From: Alteromonas mediterranea DE
GTDB taxonomy: Bacteria; Pseudomonadota; Gammaproteobacteria; Enterobacterales; Alteromonadaceae
NCBI RefSeq assembly: GCF_000020585.3
Contig: NC_011138.3
Span: forward strand, 911,023-975,022
Length of the DNA: 64,000 nt
Direction of reading: 5' to 3'
The notes under the pieces are model-generated. The model was given only the letters and a program-made list of their open reading frames with translations. It had not been told where the DNA came from and made no database searches. A program made the position numbers and the translations under genes. The first letter of the stretch is position 1, and each line of letters opens with the position of its first letter. Below are positions 28,295-37,864 of the stretch, piece after piece.

Positions 28295-28744
28295 TTAACG
28301 AGTAAAGTTGAAACGGCTAAAAAAGCGTTCAGCTTCTTCACTATCAAAGTTGTAGCCCATATTTGTCATCGCTTGTAAGGCATTTTCTACAGTATCGTAG
28401 AAGCCATAAAGAACCTCGGCAGTGTCGTAGCACTGAGAAATTTGATGCTTTGTTGTAAGCATAATATCGGTATCTAATATCACCACGGCAAGAAATGAGA
28501 GGCCGCGGGTTTTTCGCACTCGAGTATGCTTTACAAATATATCAAATGTTGAAGGGGGCATGAGGCTCTCACCGTAAAGACAGCTTACTTGTGCCCACTC
28601 GGTGCCTTGTTCAAATTTAGAAATGTCGGAAGACAGTTTAACCACGCCATTTCGCATGGTTTCATCATTCCACGGGCCCCTTGCTGATAAAAGCAGCAGT
28701 TGACCGCTTACGCTACATTCAAATTCGCCGTGCGGATTATTCAT
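28295..28744 (-). CDS. Uncharacterised cytoplasmic protein
   Basis: A 149-residue protein without signal or membrane segment. ATG 28744 with AAGGT just ahead is preferred over the upstream TTG at 28759. The mix of beta-rich hydrophobic stretches (GQLLLLSARGPW, GLSFLAVVILDTD) and amphipathic helices loosely resembles STAS/SpoIIAA-like folds, but I cannot name a family. It stands alone between two terminated units. Confidence 0.6.
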   Translation of the reverse strand: MNNPHGEFECSVSGQLLLLSARGPWNDETMRNGVVKLSSDISKFEQGTEWAQVSCLYGESLMPPSTFDIFVKHTRVRKTRGLSFLAVVILDTDIMLTTKHQISQCYDTAEVLYGFYDTVENALQAMTNMGYNFDSEEAERFFSRFNFTR

Positions 28745-28976
28745 GGGGAATACCTTCAAGTCTTACTTAAAACTTAACACCTAACTGTCAGCACGCAACT
28801 AACCATTCGGCTAAATTCAAAGGCAGGCTTATGCGCTTAATCTCCTAGATGATGTCGCTCAACGTTTAATCTTTATTGCCTGAATTAATTCAGTAGTATG
28901 GGAAAGTTAAATGCATCACGGCAAAGTGATCACCCCATAAAAATGATCGGATAAAAACAAATAATTAAGGTGAGAT

Positions 28977-31085
28977 ATGTCTTTTACTAGAAATCACAGG
29001 TACCCGTCAGTCAAAAAACGGTATGCGATGTGGGCTGTGCTATTTAGCGTAGGCACGCTAGCTATGCCAGCCACAGTGCTTGCGAGCAATGAAACAGAAT
29101 CTTTTACTACCGACTCTGAACGCTATTTTAAATCAGAAGATATCTTCAACCTTGAATACGTCAGTGAAGTCCAGGTATCTCCAAACGGTAAAAATATCGC
29201 GTACGTGCGCCGTTCAAACGACATCATGTCAGACAGTAGCCGCGCCAATGTTTGGCTAGCCTCGGTAGATGGTAAATCACACCGTCCCTTACTTTCTTCG
29301 AAAAAAAATTATTACTCTATTCGCTGGTCACCAGATGGCAGCCGATTAGCTTACCTTTCCAATGAAGAGGGTAAACCGCAACTGTATGTGCGCTGGATGG
29401 ATACGGGGCAAACGGCGTTAGTCACCAACGTTACTTCAAGCCCAAGTAATATCACGTGGTCACCCGACGGAAAATACATTGCATTCACTATGAGTGTGGA
29501 TGCCAAGGAAAAGCCGCTAGACGTTAAAATGCCTAAAAAGCCGGAAGGCGCAAAGTGGTCGCCTAAATTCCAATATATCACTAAGGCGCGTTATCAAGCC
29601 GATGGCAAAGGCGTGCTTGACCCTGCCTATACCCATATCTTTATTGTGCCCTCTGACGGAGGTACAGCAAGACAGTTAACCTCGGGCAACTACCATCACA
29701 ACGGTCGGTTAAGTTTTGCGCCGAACGGTGAGAAGATTTATTTCTCTGCTAACCGAAGTGATAACTGGGAATATGAACCCGTTGAGGCCGATATATTTTC
29801 TGTTGATATGACGGGGAATATTGAACAATTGACGCAGGACAAAGGGCGAGAGTCGTCACCAGTAGTATCGCCTGACGGAAAGTATATTGCTTATGCGTAC
29901 CGCGACGACGAAAAAGTGATGTACAAAAATAGCTATTTGTATGTAATGAATAGCGACGGCTCTGAACAAAGAAACATAACAAAAGATATTGATAATTCGG
30001 TGTCTAATTTTCACTGGAAAGACAATAAACGCATCTATTTTCAGCAATCAGTTCGCGGTCTGGCCCAGGTGGATGTGGTTTCGCTATCGGGTAGTGTAAA
30101 AGCCGTAGCAAAAGGGCTTGGTGGCACCACGTTAGGCCGACCTTATGTATTTGGTACTTACCATGCGGTTGGCGATGTTGTGGCCTACACCAAAGGTCGT
30201 ACCGACCGGCCTGCAGATTTGTTCGTTACCACCAGAAAAGAGCGCCAGCTTACAGCACTTAATGAAGATGTTTTAGGCCACAAGCAGCTCGGTGAAGTGA
30301 AAGAAGTTGTTTACCCATCGTCTATCGACGGTGAGGAAATTCAGGGCTGGTACATTCTGCCGCCAAACTATGACAGCTCAAAAACCTACCCTCTCATTCT
30401 GGAAATCCACGGTGGGCCTAACCTAGCCTATGGGCCTGTATTTACTGCTGAATTGCAGCGCATGGCCGCAGAAGGTTACGTGGTGTTTTATGATAATCAC
30501 CGAGGAAGTACGGGATACGGCGAACGCTTTGCGTTATTACTTCAAGGCAAATATAGCTCTGAGTACGACTTTGCTGACCATATGTCTGGGGTAGACGCGC
30601 TGATTGAAAAAGGCATTGCCGACCCTGAACGTCTATTCATTACGGGGGGCTCTGCAGGTGGTATTGCATCTGCTTATGCCATTGGTCTTACTAACCGTTT
30701 CAAAGCGGCAGTGGTTGCAAAGCCCGTTATTAACTGGCTGTCGAAAGTGCTTAGCGCCGATTCGGGCCTTTATCAAATTCCTTTTCAGTTCCCGGGAAAA
30801 CCGTGGGACAACGTTGAGCACTACTGGAAGCGCTCGCCGTTATCGCTAGTGGGCAACGTTACTACGCCTACTATGCTAATTACCGGTGTAGAAGATAAGC
30901 GCACGCCAATGTCTGAAACCGAGCAATTTTATCAGGCACTTAAGCTACAAAAGGTTGACAGTGTATTAGTTAAAGTTCCCGGTTCGCCTCACGGTATTGC
31001 CGCTAAACCTTCACGAATGATTGGCAAAATAGAAAATATTCTGGCGTGGTTCAAGAAGTATGACAGCGACGCTGTCAAAAAGTAG
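28977..31085 (+). CDS. S9-family (prolyl oligopeptidase/DPP-like) exported peptidase
   Basis: Serine peptidase of 702 residues. A signal peptide (about 1-37, ending TVLAS) exports it. Residues about 50-400 form a propeller of repeated WSPDG/SPDGKYIAY blades. The C-terminal hydrolase has Ser559 in TGGSAGGIAS, Asp640 in GVEDKRTP and His672 in SPHGI, a complete triad. Such enzymes trim peptides, often after proline or acting as acylaminoacyl peptidases. AAGGTGAG precedes the ATG. Monocistronic, convergent with ppx. Confidence 0.93.
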   Translation: MSFTRNHRYPSVKKRYAMWAVLFSVGTLAMPATVLASNETESFTTDSERYFKSEDIFNLEYVSEVQVSPNGKNIAYVRRSNDIMSDSSRANVWLASVDGKSHRPLLSSKKNYYSIRWSPDGSRLAYLSNEEGKPQLYVRWMDTGQTALVTNVTSSPSNITWSPDGKYIAFTMSVDAKEKPLDVKMPKKPEGAKWSPKFQYITKARYQADGKGVLDPAYTHIFIVPSDGGTARQLTSGNYHHNGRLSFAPNGEKIYFSANRSDNWEYEPVEADIFSVDMTGNIEQLTQDKGRESSPVVSPDGKYIAYAYRDDEKVMYKNSYLYVMNSDGSEQRNITKDIDNSVSNFHWKDNKRIYFQQSVRGLAQVDVVSLSGSVKAVAKGLGGTTLGRPYVFGTYHAVGDVVAYTKGRTDRPADLFVTTRKERQLTALNEDVLGHKQLGEVKEVVYPSSIDGEEIQGWYILPPNYDSSKTYPLILEIHGGPNLAYGPVFTAELQRMAAEGYVVFYDNHRGSTGYGERFALLLQGKYSSEYDFADHMSGVDALIEKGIADPERLFITGGSAGGIASAYAIGLTNRFKAAVVAKPVINWLSKVLSADSGLYQIPFQFPGKPWDNVEHYWKRSPLSLVGNVTTPTMLITGVEDKRTPMSETEQFYQALKLQKVDSVLVKVPGSPHGIAAKPSRMIGKIENILAWFKKYDSDAVKK

Positions 31086-31099
31086 GGCATTGCAAGAAA

Positions 31100-31124
31100 G
31101 GGCAAATACAGTCTGTATTTGCCC
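31100..31124. terminator. Hairpin between the S9 peptidase and ppx
   Basis: GGGCAAATACA (31100-31110) and TGTATTTGCCC (31114-31124) form an 11-bp perfect stem with a 3-nt loop between two convergent genes. No clear T run follows, so terminator function is likely but not proven. Confidence 0.5.
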
Positions 31125-31170
31125 TAAACCTGGTGAGCTTTCTATTACAGAATAAGGCCTTAACTTTTAC

Positions 31171-32733
31171 CTATCCAGCCGATGGGTGAATCTCACTAAT
31201 ATCGGGAAGCACGGTTAGCTTCAAACCCAATGCCTTCCAGTAGTGGCTTTCTCTTAAAAGGTCAGCAGAGATAATCGGCTTCTCGTCAAGCCAACCATCT
31301 GGAAACGTAATAGTGAGTTCGCTTTTGTCTACGTTGACCTTAAGTTCAGGTAAGAAACCTTCCTGACGCTTTATATTTAGCAGTACACCAAGGCGTAGTA
31401 GTGCAATTAAGCGCTTTATCGAATGCTCATCGAACAGATTAAACGAGGGGAGCTCATTGGTGCGGATCTTCTTTCTGTGGAAACGCACTAGTGTGGCTAA
31501 CAATAGTTGCTGTTCTTGAGTGAAGCCCGGCATATCCACATTACCCAGTATATAGGCGCTGTGTTTTTGAATACCGCGGGAGTTAATTTGCATGCCTACT
31601 TCGTGCAGCAGGGCTGCCCAACCTAGCATGCTCTTAAAGTCTTTTCCCTTCAGTTTCCATGCTTTTTCAACCTCGCCGAAAAGTGCCAGCGTGGTATTTA
31701 GAACCATGGTCGCCTGCGTTGTATCAACGTCATAGCGTCTGGCCAAGCTACTCGCCGTGCGCCCGCGAATATCTGCATGATGAAGTTCATCTTCCATTTG
31801 GTACAACACGCCTTCGCGCAGCGCGGCGGGTGAATACACTAAACCATCAATTTCTAGCGCCTTGAAGACCGCAATCAATATGGCTAAGCCGCCAGCGATA
31901 ACCACACGACGATCTTCACTTAAATCTGGGTAAGCTAATTTATCGACGTGACCGGCGCTAACGAATTGCTTCATTAGGTTGCGTAGGCTTTTTAAGGTTA
32001 CTGGAATATCATGCCCATTTGGACGGTCTTGCTGACATAACGTGAACAACGATCGGATAGTACCTGAGGTACCTACACACTGTACCCAGCCTAATCTGCG
32101 ATACTTGTTATCTATCATTTCAAGCTCTTGTTGAGCTGCGGTAATCGCGCGCTCAAAAGCTTTAGACTTTAATTCGCCGTCGGGGAAAAAGCGTTGAGTA
32201 TAGCTTACGCAACCCATTTGAAGGCTGCGGCAAAGTAAGGGGGTGAAGCCTTCACCAATAACGAACTCGGTGGAGCCGCCGCCTATATCGATAACAAGTT
32301 GCTGGCCATCAGCATGATTGGTATGGGCCACGCCAGAGTAAATCAGGCGGGCTTCTTCTACACCAGAGATAACTTCAATGGGGTAGGGAAGAATGTCTTT
32401 TGCTGCACTGATAAAGTCTCTGGCATTGCGGGCTTTACGCAGTGTATGGGTGGCAACAATGCGCACAGAGTCAGGCTCGAACCCCTTGAGGCTTTCTGCT
32501 ACCACTTTAAGCATAGCAAGCCCACGCTCCATCGCTTCTTCAGACAGAATATCGTCCTCATTGAGGCCTTCGGCCAAGCGAACTTTTTGCTTAACTCTAT
32601 GCAGTATCTGAACAGACCCAGCAACAATACGCGCCACTACTAAATGAAAGCTGTTAGAGCCAATATCTAACGCCGCGACTTTACTTACCTCGCGGGTTTC
32701 CACATCATTAAAAACGGTTTCATGCTGGGTCAT
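31171..32733 (-). CDS. ppx: Exopolyphosphatase (Ppx/GppA family)
   Basis: Removes terminal phosphates from polyphosphate (or pppGpp, in GppA). The 520-residue chain has ALDIGSNSFHLVVARI and VIDIGGGSTEFVIGEG, the two phosphate-binding motifs of the actin-like ATPase fold, plus a C-terminal HD-type helical domain (about 310-500) with LLHEVGMQI. The length and the position 16 nt behind ppk favour Ppx over GppA. Expression probably comes from the Pho-box promoter in front of ppk. Confidence 0.92.
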   Translation of the reverse strand: MTQHETVFNDVETREVSKVAALDIGSNSFHLVVARIVAGSVQILHRVKQKVRLAEGLNEDDILSEEAMERGLAMLKVVAESLKGFEPDSVRIVATHTLRKARNARDFISAAKDILPYPIEVISGVEEARLIYSGVAHTNHADGQQLVIDIGGGSTEFVIGEGFTPLLCRSLQMGCVSYTQRFFPDGELKSKAFERAITAAQQELEMIDNKYRRLGWVQCVGTSGTIRSLFTLCQQDRPNGHDIPVTLKSLRNLMKQFVSAGHVDKLAYPDLSEDRRVVIAGGLAILIAVFKALEIDGLVYSPAALREGVLYQMEDELHHADIRGRTASSLARRYDVDTTQATMVLNTTLALFGEVEKAWKLKGKDFKSMLGWAALLHEVGMQINSRGIQKHSAYILGNVDMPGFTQEQQLLLATLVRFHRKKIRTNELPSFNLFDEHSIKRLIALLRLGVLLNIKRQEGFLPELKVNVDKSELTITFPDGWLDEKPIISADLLRESHYWKALGLKLTVLPDISEIHPSAG

Positions 32734-32749
32734 GGACTAATTTTTTATC

Positions 32750-34822
32750 CTACAAAGTGTCTTCTAGCTTCTTTAAATAGTCGTAAATTTCTATTTGCGA
32801 GCGAAGTTTTTTACGATTACCCCTCGCAACGTACTTGTTGCTCTGATCCTTGTCAATCACTCGAGCCTTCAGGGTATCTTTAAATTGCAGTTCCATTATA
32901 TCGACAATACGCTGTTGAAGACCTTTATCGTAAACGGGGCAGCCTACTTCTATGCGGTTATCCATGTTTCGGGTCATCCAGTCAGCAGATGAAATATACA
33001 CTTTTCTTTCGCCACCGCCTTCAAAAATCATCACGCGAGGGTGTTCAAGGAACCTATCAACAATAGAGATGATCTCGATGTTTTCGCTAATCCCTTTTAT
33101 GCCTGGATTAAGTGAGCACATGCCGCGCACGATACCGCGGATCTTAACGCCAGCCTGGCTCGCGCGATATAAATCATCAATAAGTTCTTTATCAACAAGG
33201 TTGTTAATCTTAAAGGTGATTTGCGCATCTTGGCCCTGGTTCAGGTGCTGAATCTCTTGGCGAATTAACGACTGAATTTTGGTTCTGGCGTTTAACGGCG
33301 AAATTTGTAAATGCTGAAACTTATAACGTCGGTAAGGGTATTGAATAAGATCGAATACTGCGACGCCTTCATTGGCAAGCTCCTGATTGCGGGTGAATAA
33401 GCTGTAATCGGTATAAATTTTCGCGGTTTTCTCGTTGAAGTTACCCGTACCGAAATGCGCATAATTCACCAAACTGCCCCGTTCTTCCCGGGTCACAATA
33501 CATAATTTAGAGTGGATTTTCAGGGTTGGCACACCAAGTACTACGCGTATGCCTGCATCGGTCATGCGCTTAGACCATTCGATGTTTGCTTCTTCATCAA
33601 AACGCGCGCGAAGCTCTACGACTACGGTGACTTTTTTGCCGTTATCTACCGCGTCAATCAACGAATTTATTATGCGAGAATTACTCGCCACCCGATAGAT
33701 ATTAATGCGTATGGTTTTCACGTTCGGGTCGAAAGCGGCCTGACGCACGAACTCTGTGAAGTGAAGGAAGCGATGATAAGGGTAATATAGCAAGATATCA
33801 CGAGCAGTTATGGCATCGAATACGGTGTTGTATTTCGAAAATGCCTTGCTGTCGATAGCAGGAAGCGGTGCATGTTCTAAATAATCTCGGCCCACATTGG
33901 GGAAGCCGATGAAATCTTTAAAGTTGCGATAGTGCCCTGCAGCATGCATGGTATCAAGCTTGGTTATTTTAAGGCGCTTGCGTAGGTCCGACTGCATGTC
34001 TTCAGGCATGTCGGTGTCATAAATAACGCGAACAGGCTCGGCAATAAGACGCTGCTTCATGCTTTCTGACATTTTTTCTACGAAACTTTCGTCAATTTCT
34101 TCGTTGATAGAGTATTCCGCATCTCGTGTCATTTTAAAGGAGAAAGCTTCAATTTCGTCGAATTTAACGAACCCGCGGAAAATATCTTCAATGCACAGCT
34201 GAATCATGTCATCGAGCATAACAATGCTCTTTTTCTTACGGCTCTTTTGCGGAGGGATCAGCATAAAGCGCGACATCTCAGAAGTGGGAACTTGAATAAC
34301 GGCGAATTTAGGGTTGCGCTCTTTTCTTCGTAGTGCGACATATAAATACACAGAGTTGCCGTTTAAGCGGCTGAGCAGGTCTGTCTTTTTATCAATTAAT
34401 ATGGGAGCGATGTGTCGCAGTGCTTTATTGATAAAAAAGTTACGCACCCACTGCTTTTGATAATCATCTAAGTCGTCTTTACGCAGGATATGAATATTGT
34501 AGCGGGCAAGGCTTTTGACAACGTCTTTATGGATTTGGTCAAATTTTTCAGAAAGCTGTACCACTTTCTTTTGTATCTGCGCCATAAGTTCGGTGAGGCG
34601 CTCTGCTTCTTCTTCGTTCCCGTCGTTTTGCGCAATCGTGATAAGGCGTTTAACATCTGCCGCGCGTACCCGATAAAATTCATCAAGGTTATTAGAGTAA
34701 ATACCCAGAAAGCGAATGCGTTCTATCGCAGGGTTATTCTTATCCGCAGCTTCTTGCAATACGCGTTCGTTAAACGATAGCCAGCTCAATTCTTTGGGAT
34801 AATATAAAACGTCGTTATCCAT
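32750..34822 (-). CDS. ppk: Polyphosphate kinase 1
   Basis: Makes polyphosphate from ATP. At 690 residues it has the standard PPK1 layout: N-terminal domain opening YYPKELSWLSFNERVLQEA, head domain, and two phospholipase D-like C-terminal domains with KIHSKLCIVTREE (catalytic His region) and YISSADWMTRNMDNRIE. It is the first gene of the ppk-ppx unit. A Pho box lies 50-67 nt before its ATG, indicating induction by phosphate starvation. Confidence 0.97.
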   Translation of the reverse strand: MDNDVLYYPKELSWLSFNERVLQEAADKNNPAIERIRFLGIYSNNLDEFYRVRAADVKRLITIAQNDGNEEEAERLTELMAQIQKKVVQLSEKFDQIHKDVVKSLARYNIHILRKDDLDDYQKQWVRNFFINKALRHIAPILIDKKTDLLSRLNGNSVYLYVALRRKERNPKFAVIQVPTSEMSRFMLIPPQKSRKKKSIVMLDDMIQLCIEDIFRGFVKFDEIEAFSFKMTRDAEYSINEEIDESFVEKMSESMKQRLIAEPVRVIYDTDMPEDMQSDLRKRLKITKLDTMHAAGHYRNFKDFIGFPNVGRDYLEHAPLPAIDSKAFSKYNTVFDAITARDILLYYPYHRFLHFTEFVRQAAFDPNVKTIRINIYRVASNSRIINSLIDAVDNGKKVTVVVELRARFDEEANIEWSKRMTDAGIRVVLGVPTLKIHSKLCIVTREERGSLVNYAHFGTGNFNEKTAKIYTDYSLFTRNQELANEGVAVFDLIQYPYRRYKFQHLQISPLNARTKIQSLIRQEIQHLNQGQDAQITFKINNLVDKELIDDLYRASQAGVKIRGIVRGMCSLNPGIKGISENIEIISIVDRFLEHPRVMIFEGGGERKVYISSADWMTRNMDNRIEVGCPVYDKGLQQRIVDIMELQFKDTLKARVIDKDQSNKYVARGNRKKLRSQIEIYDYLKKLEDTL

Positions 34823-34871
34823 AATGTCTCAATTCACGTTCATAAAAATGGTCAAAGACTGCCACCAGTCA

Positions 34872-34889
34872 GTGACATTACTGTGACAA
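34872..34889 (-). promoter_or_regulatory. Pho box upstream of ppk
   Basis: On the minus strand the sequence reads TTGTCAC AGTA ATGTCAC, two 7-nt direct repeats with the 4-nt spacer of PhoB sites (consensus CTGTCAT-N4-CTGTCAT). It points toward ppk and ends 50 nt before the start codon. Confidence 0.75.
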
Positions 34890-34964
34890 CGCGTATTTCG
34901 TGCTATACGCACGCTTACGTTGCGATGATTCCGTTACCTATATACCTTTAGCGAAACTAAACAC

Positions 34965-35471
34965 TTAACGCTTAGCGGTAATATCTACGACTAGGTCGTT
35001 AGCAAGTGATTCAAGGGCTTCTTGCAAAGCGCCATCGTCAAAACCGGCAGGTACAGCAATTTCGGCTTTAGCTTTAAAAATGAGGCTGCCCCAATTTGGC
35101 GCGCTTTCACAATGAGAGGCAAAAGTAAGAATATTTAAATTAAACTGGTTGAGAACAGAGGTTAGTTCCTGAACAATACCCGTCTTATCGTTACCCATCA
35201 CATCAACAGTCAGCTTGGTGTTGTTGCTTTTTTCACTGCTGCCAACGGCTACCGATTGCACCGACATATCTTTTATCGCGTCAAGCGCATCGATTAGGCT
35301 TTGCTTATTGTCATTTGATACGTGAACTTCTACAAAGCCGGTGAACATCCCTGCCATATGCGCAAAACTTGAGCCCTGCCAATTGCCTTCGTGTTTGTAT
35401 ACGCACTTGGCTAATGCGTCTACCAAACCAGGCTTATCTTTACCCATGATGCTTATTACCAATGACTGCAT
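34965..35471 (-). CDS. GcvR-like ACT-domain regulatory protein
   Basis: A 168-residue protein consisting of two ACT domains (about 1-75 and 88-165), as in GcvR, which restrains GcvA at the glycine cleavage operon. Both start with the characteristic strand and loop (MGKDKPGLVDAL and MGNDKTGIVQEL). The frame is open upstream to 35534, but ATG 35471 with AAGGAG six nucleotides ahead is clearly the start. There are no gcv genes near, so the target is inferred only from the family; other ACT-ACT regulators are possible. Confidence 0.82.
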   Translation of the reverse strand: MQSLVISIMGKDKPGLVDALAKCVYKHEGNWQGSSFAHMAGMFTGFVEVHVSNDNKQSLIDALDAIKDMSVQSVAVGSSEKSNNTKLTVDVMGNDKTGIVQELTSVLNQFNLNILTFASHCESAPNWGSLIFKAKAEIAVPAGFDDGALQEALESLANDLVVDITAKR

Positions 35472-35680
35472 GCGATGCTCCTTATTGGGCGTGTAGAGAA
35501 AAACTTTGATCGTCTTCCTGTTGGGTAATACCATAGGCGCACAGTAGTTTGCGCGAAGGTAATGCTATAAATTTTTACTTGCTATTAGCATAACAAAACT
35601 TACACTGCTCACCAGTGCAATTTAGGGTTATTCTTCTTAAAAATGAAGAATTTCGAAAATAAGAATGACTAAACAACCGC

Positions 35681-37864
35681 ATGACTTTCGACAGCAACAG
35701 CTCAAATAAAAAACGCCAGCGCAACGATAAGTTGTCACGCTATGTGGTAACGGGGTTTGGCGGCCTTGTTTTATTGACGTTAGTCATTCTTATTACTCAC
35801 CTTATTAGCCAAGCGCTGCCTTTAACGTATATTCCCAGCTTAAAACACCTTAATACCTTTACAACCTCAAAAAGCGAAGCGCTTGTCAGCGCAGGTGACA
35901 TTGTTAATGGTCAGCCTCTGCTCGTTAGGAATTCTGACTGCCGTTTAGGTTTAAAGTTGCTTCAAGATAATACGTTAGTCAGTAACCACGAATACATTCG
36001 CCCTTGTGAGCATGTGCTGTCGGCCGATAGCGTTATGGGGGAAAACTACATTGTCGATATTTCCCCCAACGCGTTAGTCAGAGTGTTACCGGTAAGGTCG
36101 TTCAACGTAAGTAATAATAACCTAGCGGATATGGCGGCGCCCCCTCAAACTGCCCAGTCAGTATTAACCAACAACATCACTTTCTCGCTTCCTAAAGAAG
36201 TATGGAAGGAGCGCGAAAGCTGGGATATGGCGTTATCTTCAAAGTGGGCGGTGGTGTCTATCACCCATGGTGATAGCGTTTTCGTTAGATGGGTTAACCG
36301 CAAACGACCCACGCATATAGTAGACAAACGTTTTTATAATATTGATCGTTTAACGTTATTACCGGGCAGCGAAAGCGTACTTCTTCAAGTTGACCAAACG
36401 CTCTACCTTAACAGGTTACGAGATGAAGGTGTGGCGCTACTTCCCGTGGTGGGCAATGTTTCCGCCTCTTTAGATGAAAAAATAGTGTTCCCCCTTGCTA
36501 AAGATCGCACGTTCTTTTTGATGAATAGCAAAACGGAAACATTAACGCGTTGGGTCTTAAGCAAAACGGATAAAGGCCTTTCCTTCGAGCAAACCTATCA
36601 AATTCCCTTACGCAATGAAAAAGTAAAAGATGTCGCTGAACATGCGAGTATGAATTTAGTGGCAGTACTGACGAGTAACGCTAGGGTACTGTTAGTCAAT
36701 CGCGTATCAGGGGATGTGGTGTCTTCTCAAAAGATAGACGACTCAGCTGAACAGATTATTTGGTACGGAAACAAGCTGTATGGTTTTTCTGATAGCACAT
36801 TGTCGGTGTGGGAAGGACAGCATTTAAGCGGTATCACGACATGGTCTTCCCTTTTCGACCCCCAACACTATGAAGGCTATGAAACCGAAGAAACTGTTTG
36901 GCAAACAACCAGCGCATCTGATTTTCAAGAAGCTAAGTTTAGTTTAACCCCGCTTTTAATTGGCAGTATAAAAGCGTCTTTGTTGGCATTGCTTATTGCC
37001 ATTCCCGTTGCCATTGGCGCTGCTATTTACACCGCTTTTTTTGCTAAAAGCCGCATGCGGAATATCGTTAAGCCTGCCATAGAATTACTTGAAGCGATAC
37101 CTAGCGTACTTATTGGTTTTATAGCCGCTATTTGGCTTTCGCCTAAAGCTGAGCAATTTCTTTTCTCCTTTGCTTTTTTTCTTATAGTTATCCCCTTTGT
37201 GTTAATTGCTGTAGCGGTAGTGCAGCGCCCCGTTGCCGAATACCTACCTAAGCACCTAAGGCATGGGGCGGAGCTTATTTTCGCAATAGGCGGCGTATTT
37301 TTGTTGGGATTTATAAGCGTAGAGTTTGCGCCATCCATCGTCTTGTCATTGATGGGAGTAGAGGGCTTCACCTTATTAGCGGCAGAGTCTGATAGCCCTA
37401 TTGGTAAAACAACCATTGTGGTTGCATTGGCGTTAGGCGTAGCTATTTCTCCCAGTATTTATTCGCTTGCAGAAGACGCCATCAATGGCGTACCAACTGA
37501 TTTAAAACATGCCTCTTTTGCATTAGGGGCAACGCGTTTACAAACCCTGCTCCACATCGTTTTACACGTAGCCCTGCCCGGTATTGTAGCGGCTATTATG
37601 CTGGGTTTTGGTCGGGCGTTTGGTGAGACAATGATCGTGCTTATGGTAACTGGGAACACACCCATATCAAGTTGGGGTCTTATAGAAGGTTTGCGAGCAC
37701 TGACTGCTAACTTGGCTATTGAGCTTCCCGAAGCGGATGTGTCATCCGCGCATTATCAAATTTTGTTTTTCACCGCGTGTATATTGTTTTTATTTACGTT
37801 TTTAGTTAACACAGTAGCAGAGCTTATACGCCAGCGAATTAGGGGCAGGGCTTACTATGGTTAA
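35681..37864 (+). CDS. pstC: Phosphate ABC transporter permease, extended PstC
   Basis: Inner-membrane subunit of the high-affinity phosphate importer. The product has 727 residues, more than twice the roughly 320 of Escherichia coli PstC. A first membrane helix (about 23-45) is followed by a periplasmic beta-rich region (to about 410), then the usual six-helix permease with EAIPSVLIGFIAAIW and the ATPase-coupling loop DAINGVPTDLKHASFALGATR. The stop overlaps pstA by 8 nt. The extra domain is found in many marine relatives. No pstS lies in the operon, so a binding protein must come from elsewhere. Confidence 0.92.
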   Translation: MTFDSNSSNKKRQRNDKLSRYVVTGFGGLVLLTLVILITHLISQALPLTYIPSLKHLNTFTTSKSEALVSAGDIVNGQPLLVRNSDCRLGLKLLQDNTLVSNHEYIRPCEHVLSADSVMGENYIVDISPNALVRVLPVRSFNVSNNNLADMAAPPQTAQSVLTNNITFSLPKEVWKERESWDMALSSKWAVVSITHGDSVFVRWVNRKRPTHIVDKRFYNIDRLTLLPGSESVLLQVDQTLYLNRLRDEGVALLPVVGNVSASLDEKIVFPLAKDRTFFLMNSKTETLTRWVLSKTDKGLSFEQTYQIPLRNEKVKDVAEHASMNLVAVLTSNARVLLVNRVSGDVVSSQKIDDSAEQIIWYGNKLYGFSDSTLSVWEGQHLSGITTWSSLFDPQHYEGYETEETVWQTTSASDFQEAKFSLTPLLIGSIKASLLALLIAIPVAIGAAIYTAFFAKSRMRNIVKPAIELLEAIPSVLIGFIAAIWLSPKAEQFLFSFAFFLIVIPFVLIAVAVVQRPVAEYLPKHLRHGAELIFAIGGVFLLGFISVEFAPSIVLSLMGVEGFTLLAAESDSPIGKTTIVVALALGVAISPSIYSLAEDAINGVPTDLKHASFALGATRLQTLLHIVLHVALPGIVAAIMLGFGRAFGETMIVLMVTGNTPISSWGLIEGLRALTANLAIELPEADVSSAHYQILFFTACILFLFTFLVNTVAELIRQRIRGRAYYG

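Noticed and set aside
35535..35680. Pho box before pstC
   Set aside because: No pair of TGTCA-type repeats with the right spacing was seen, although regulation by phosphate is expected.
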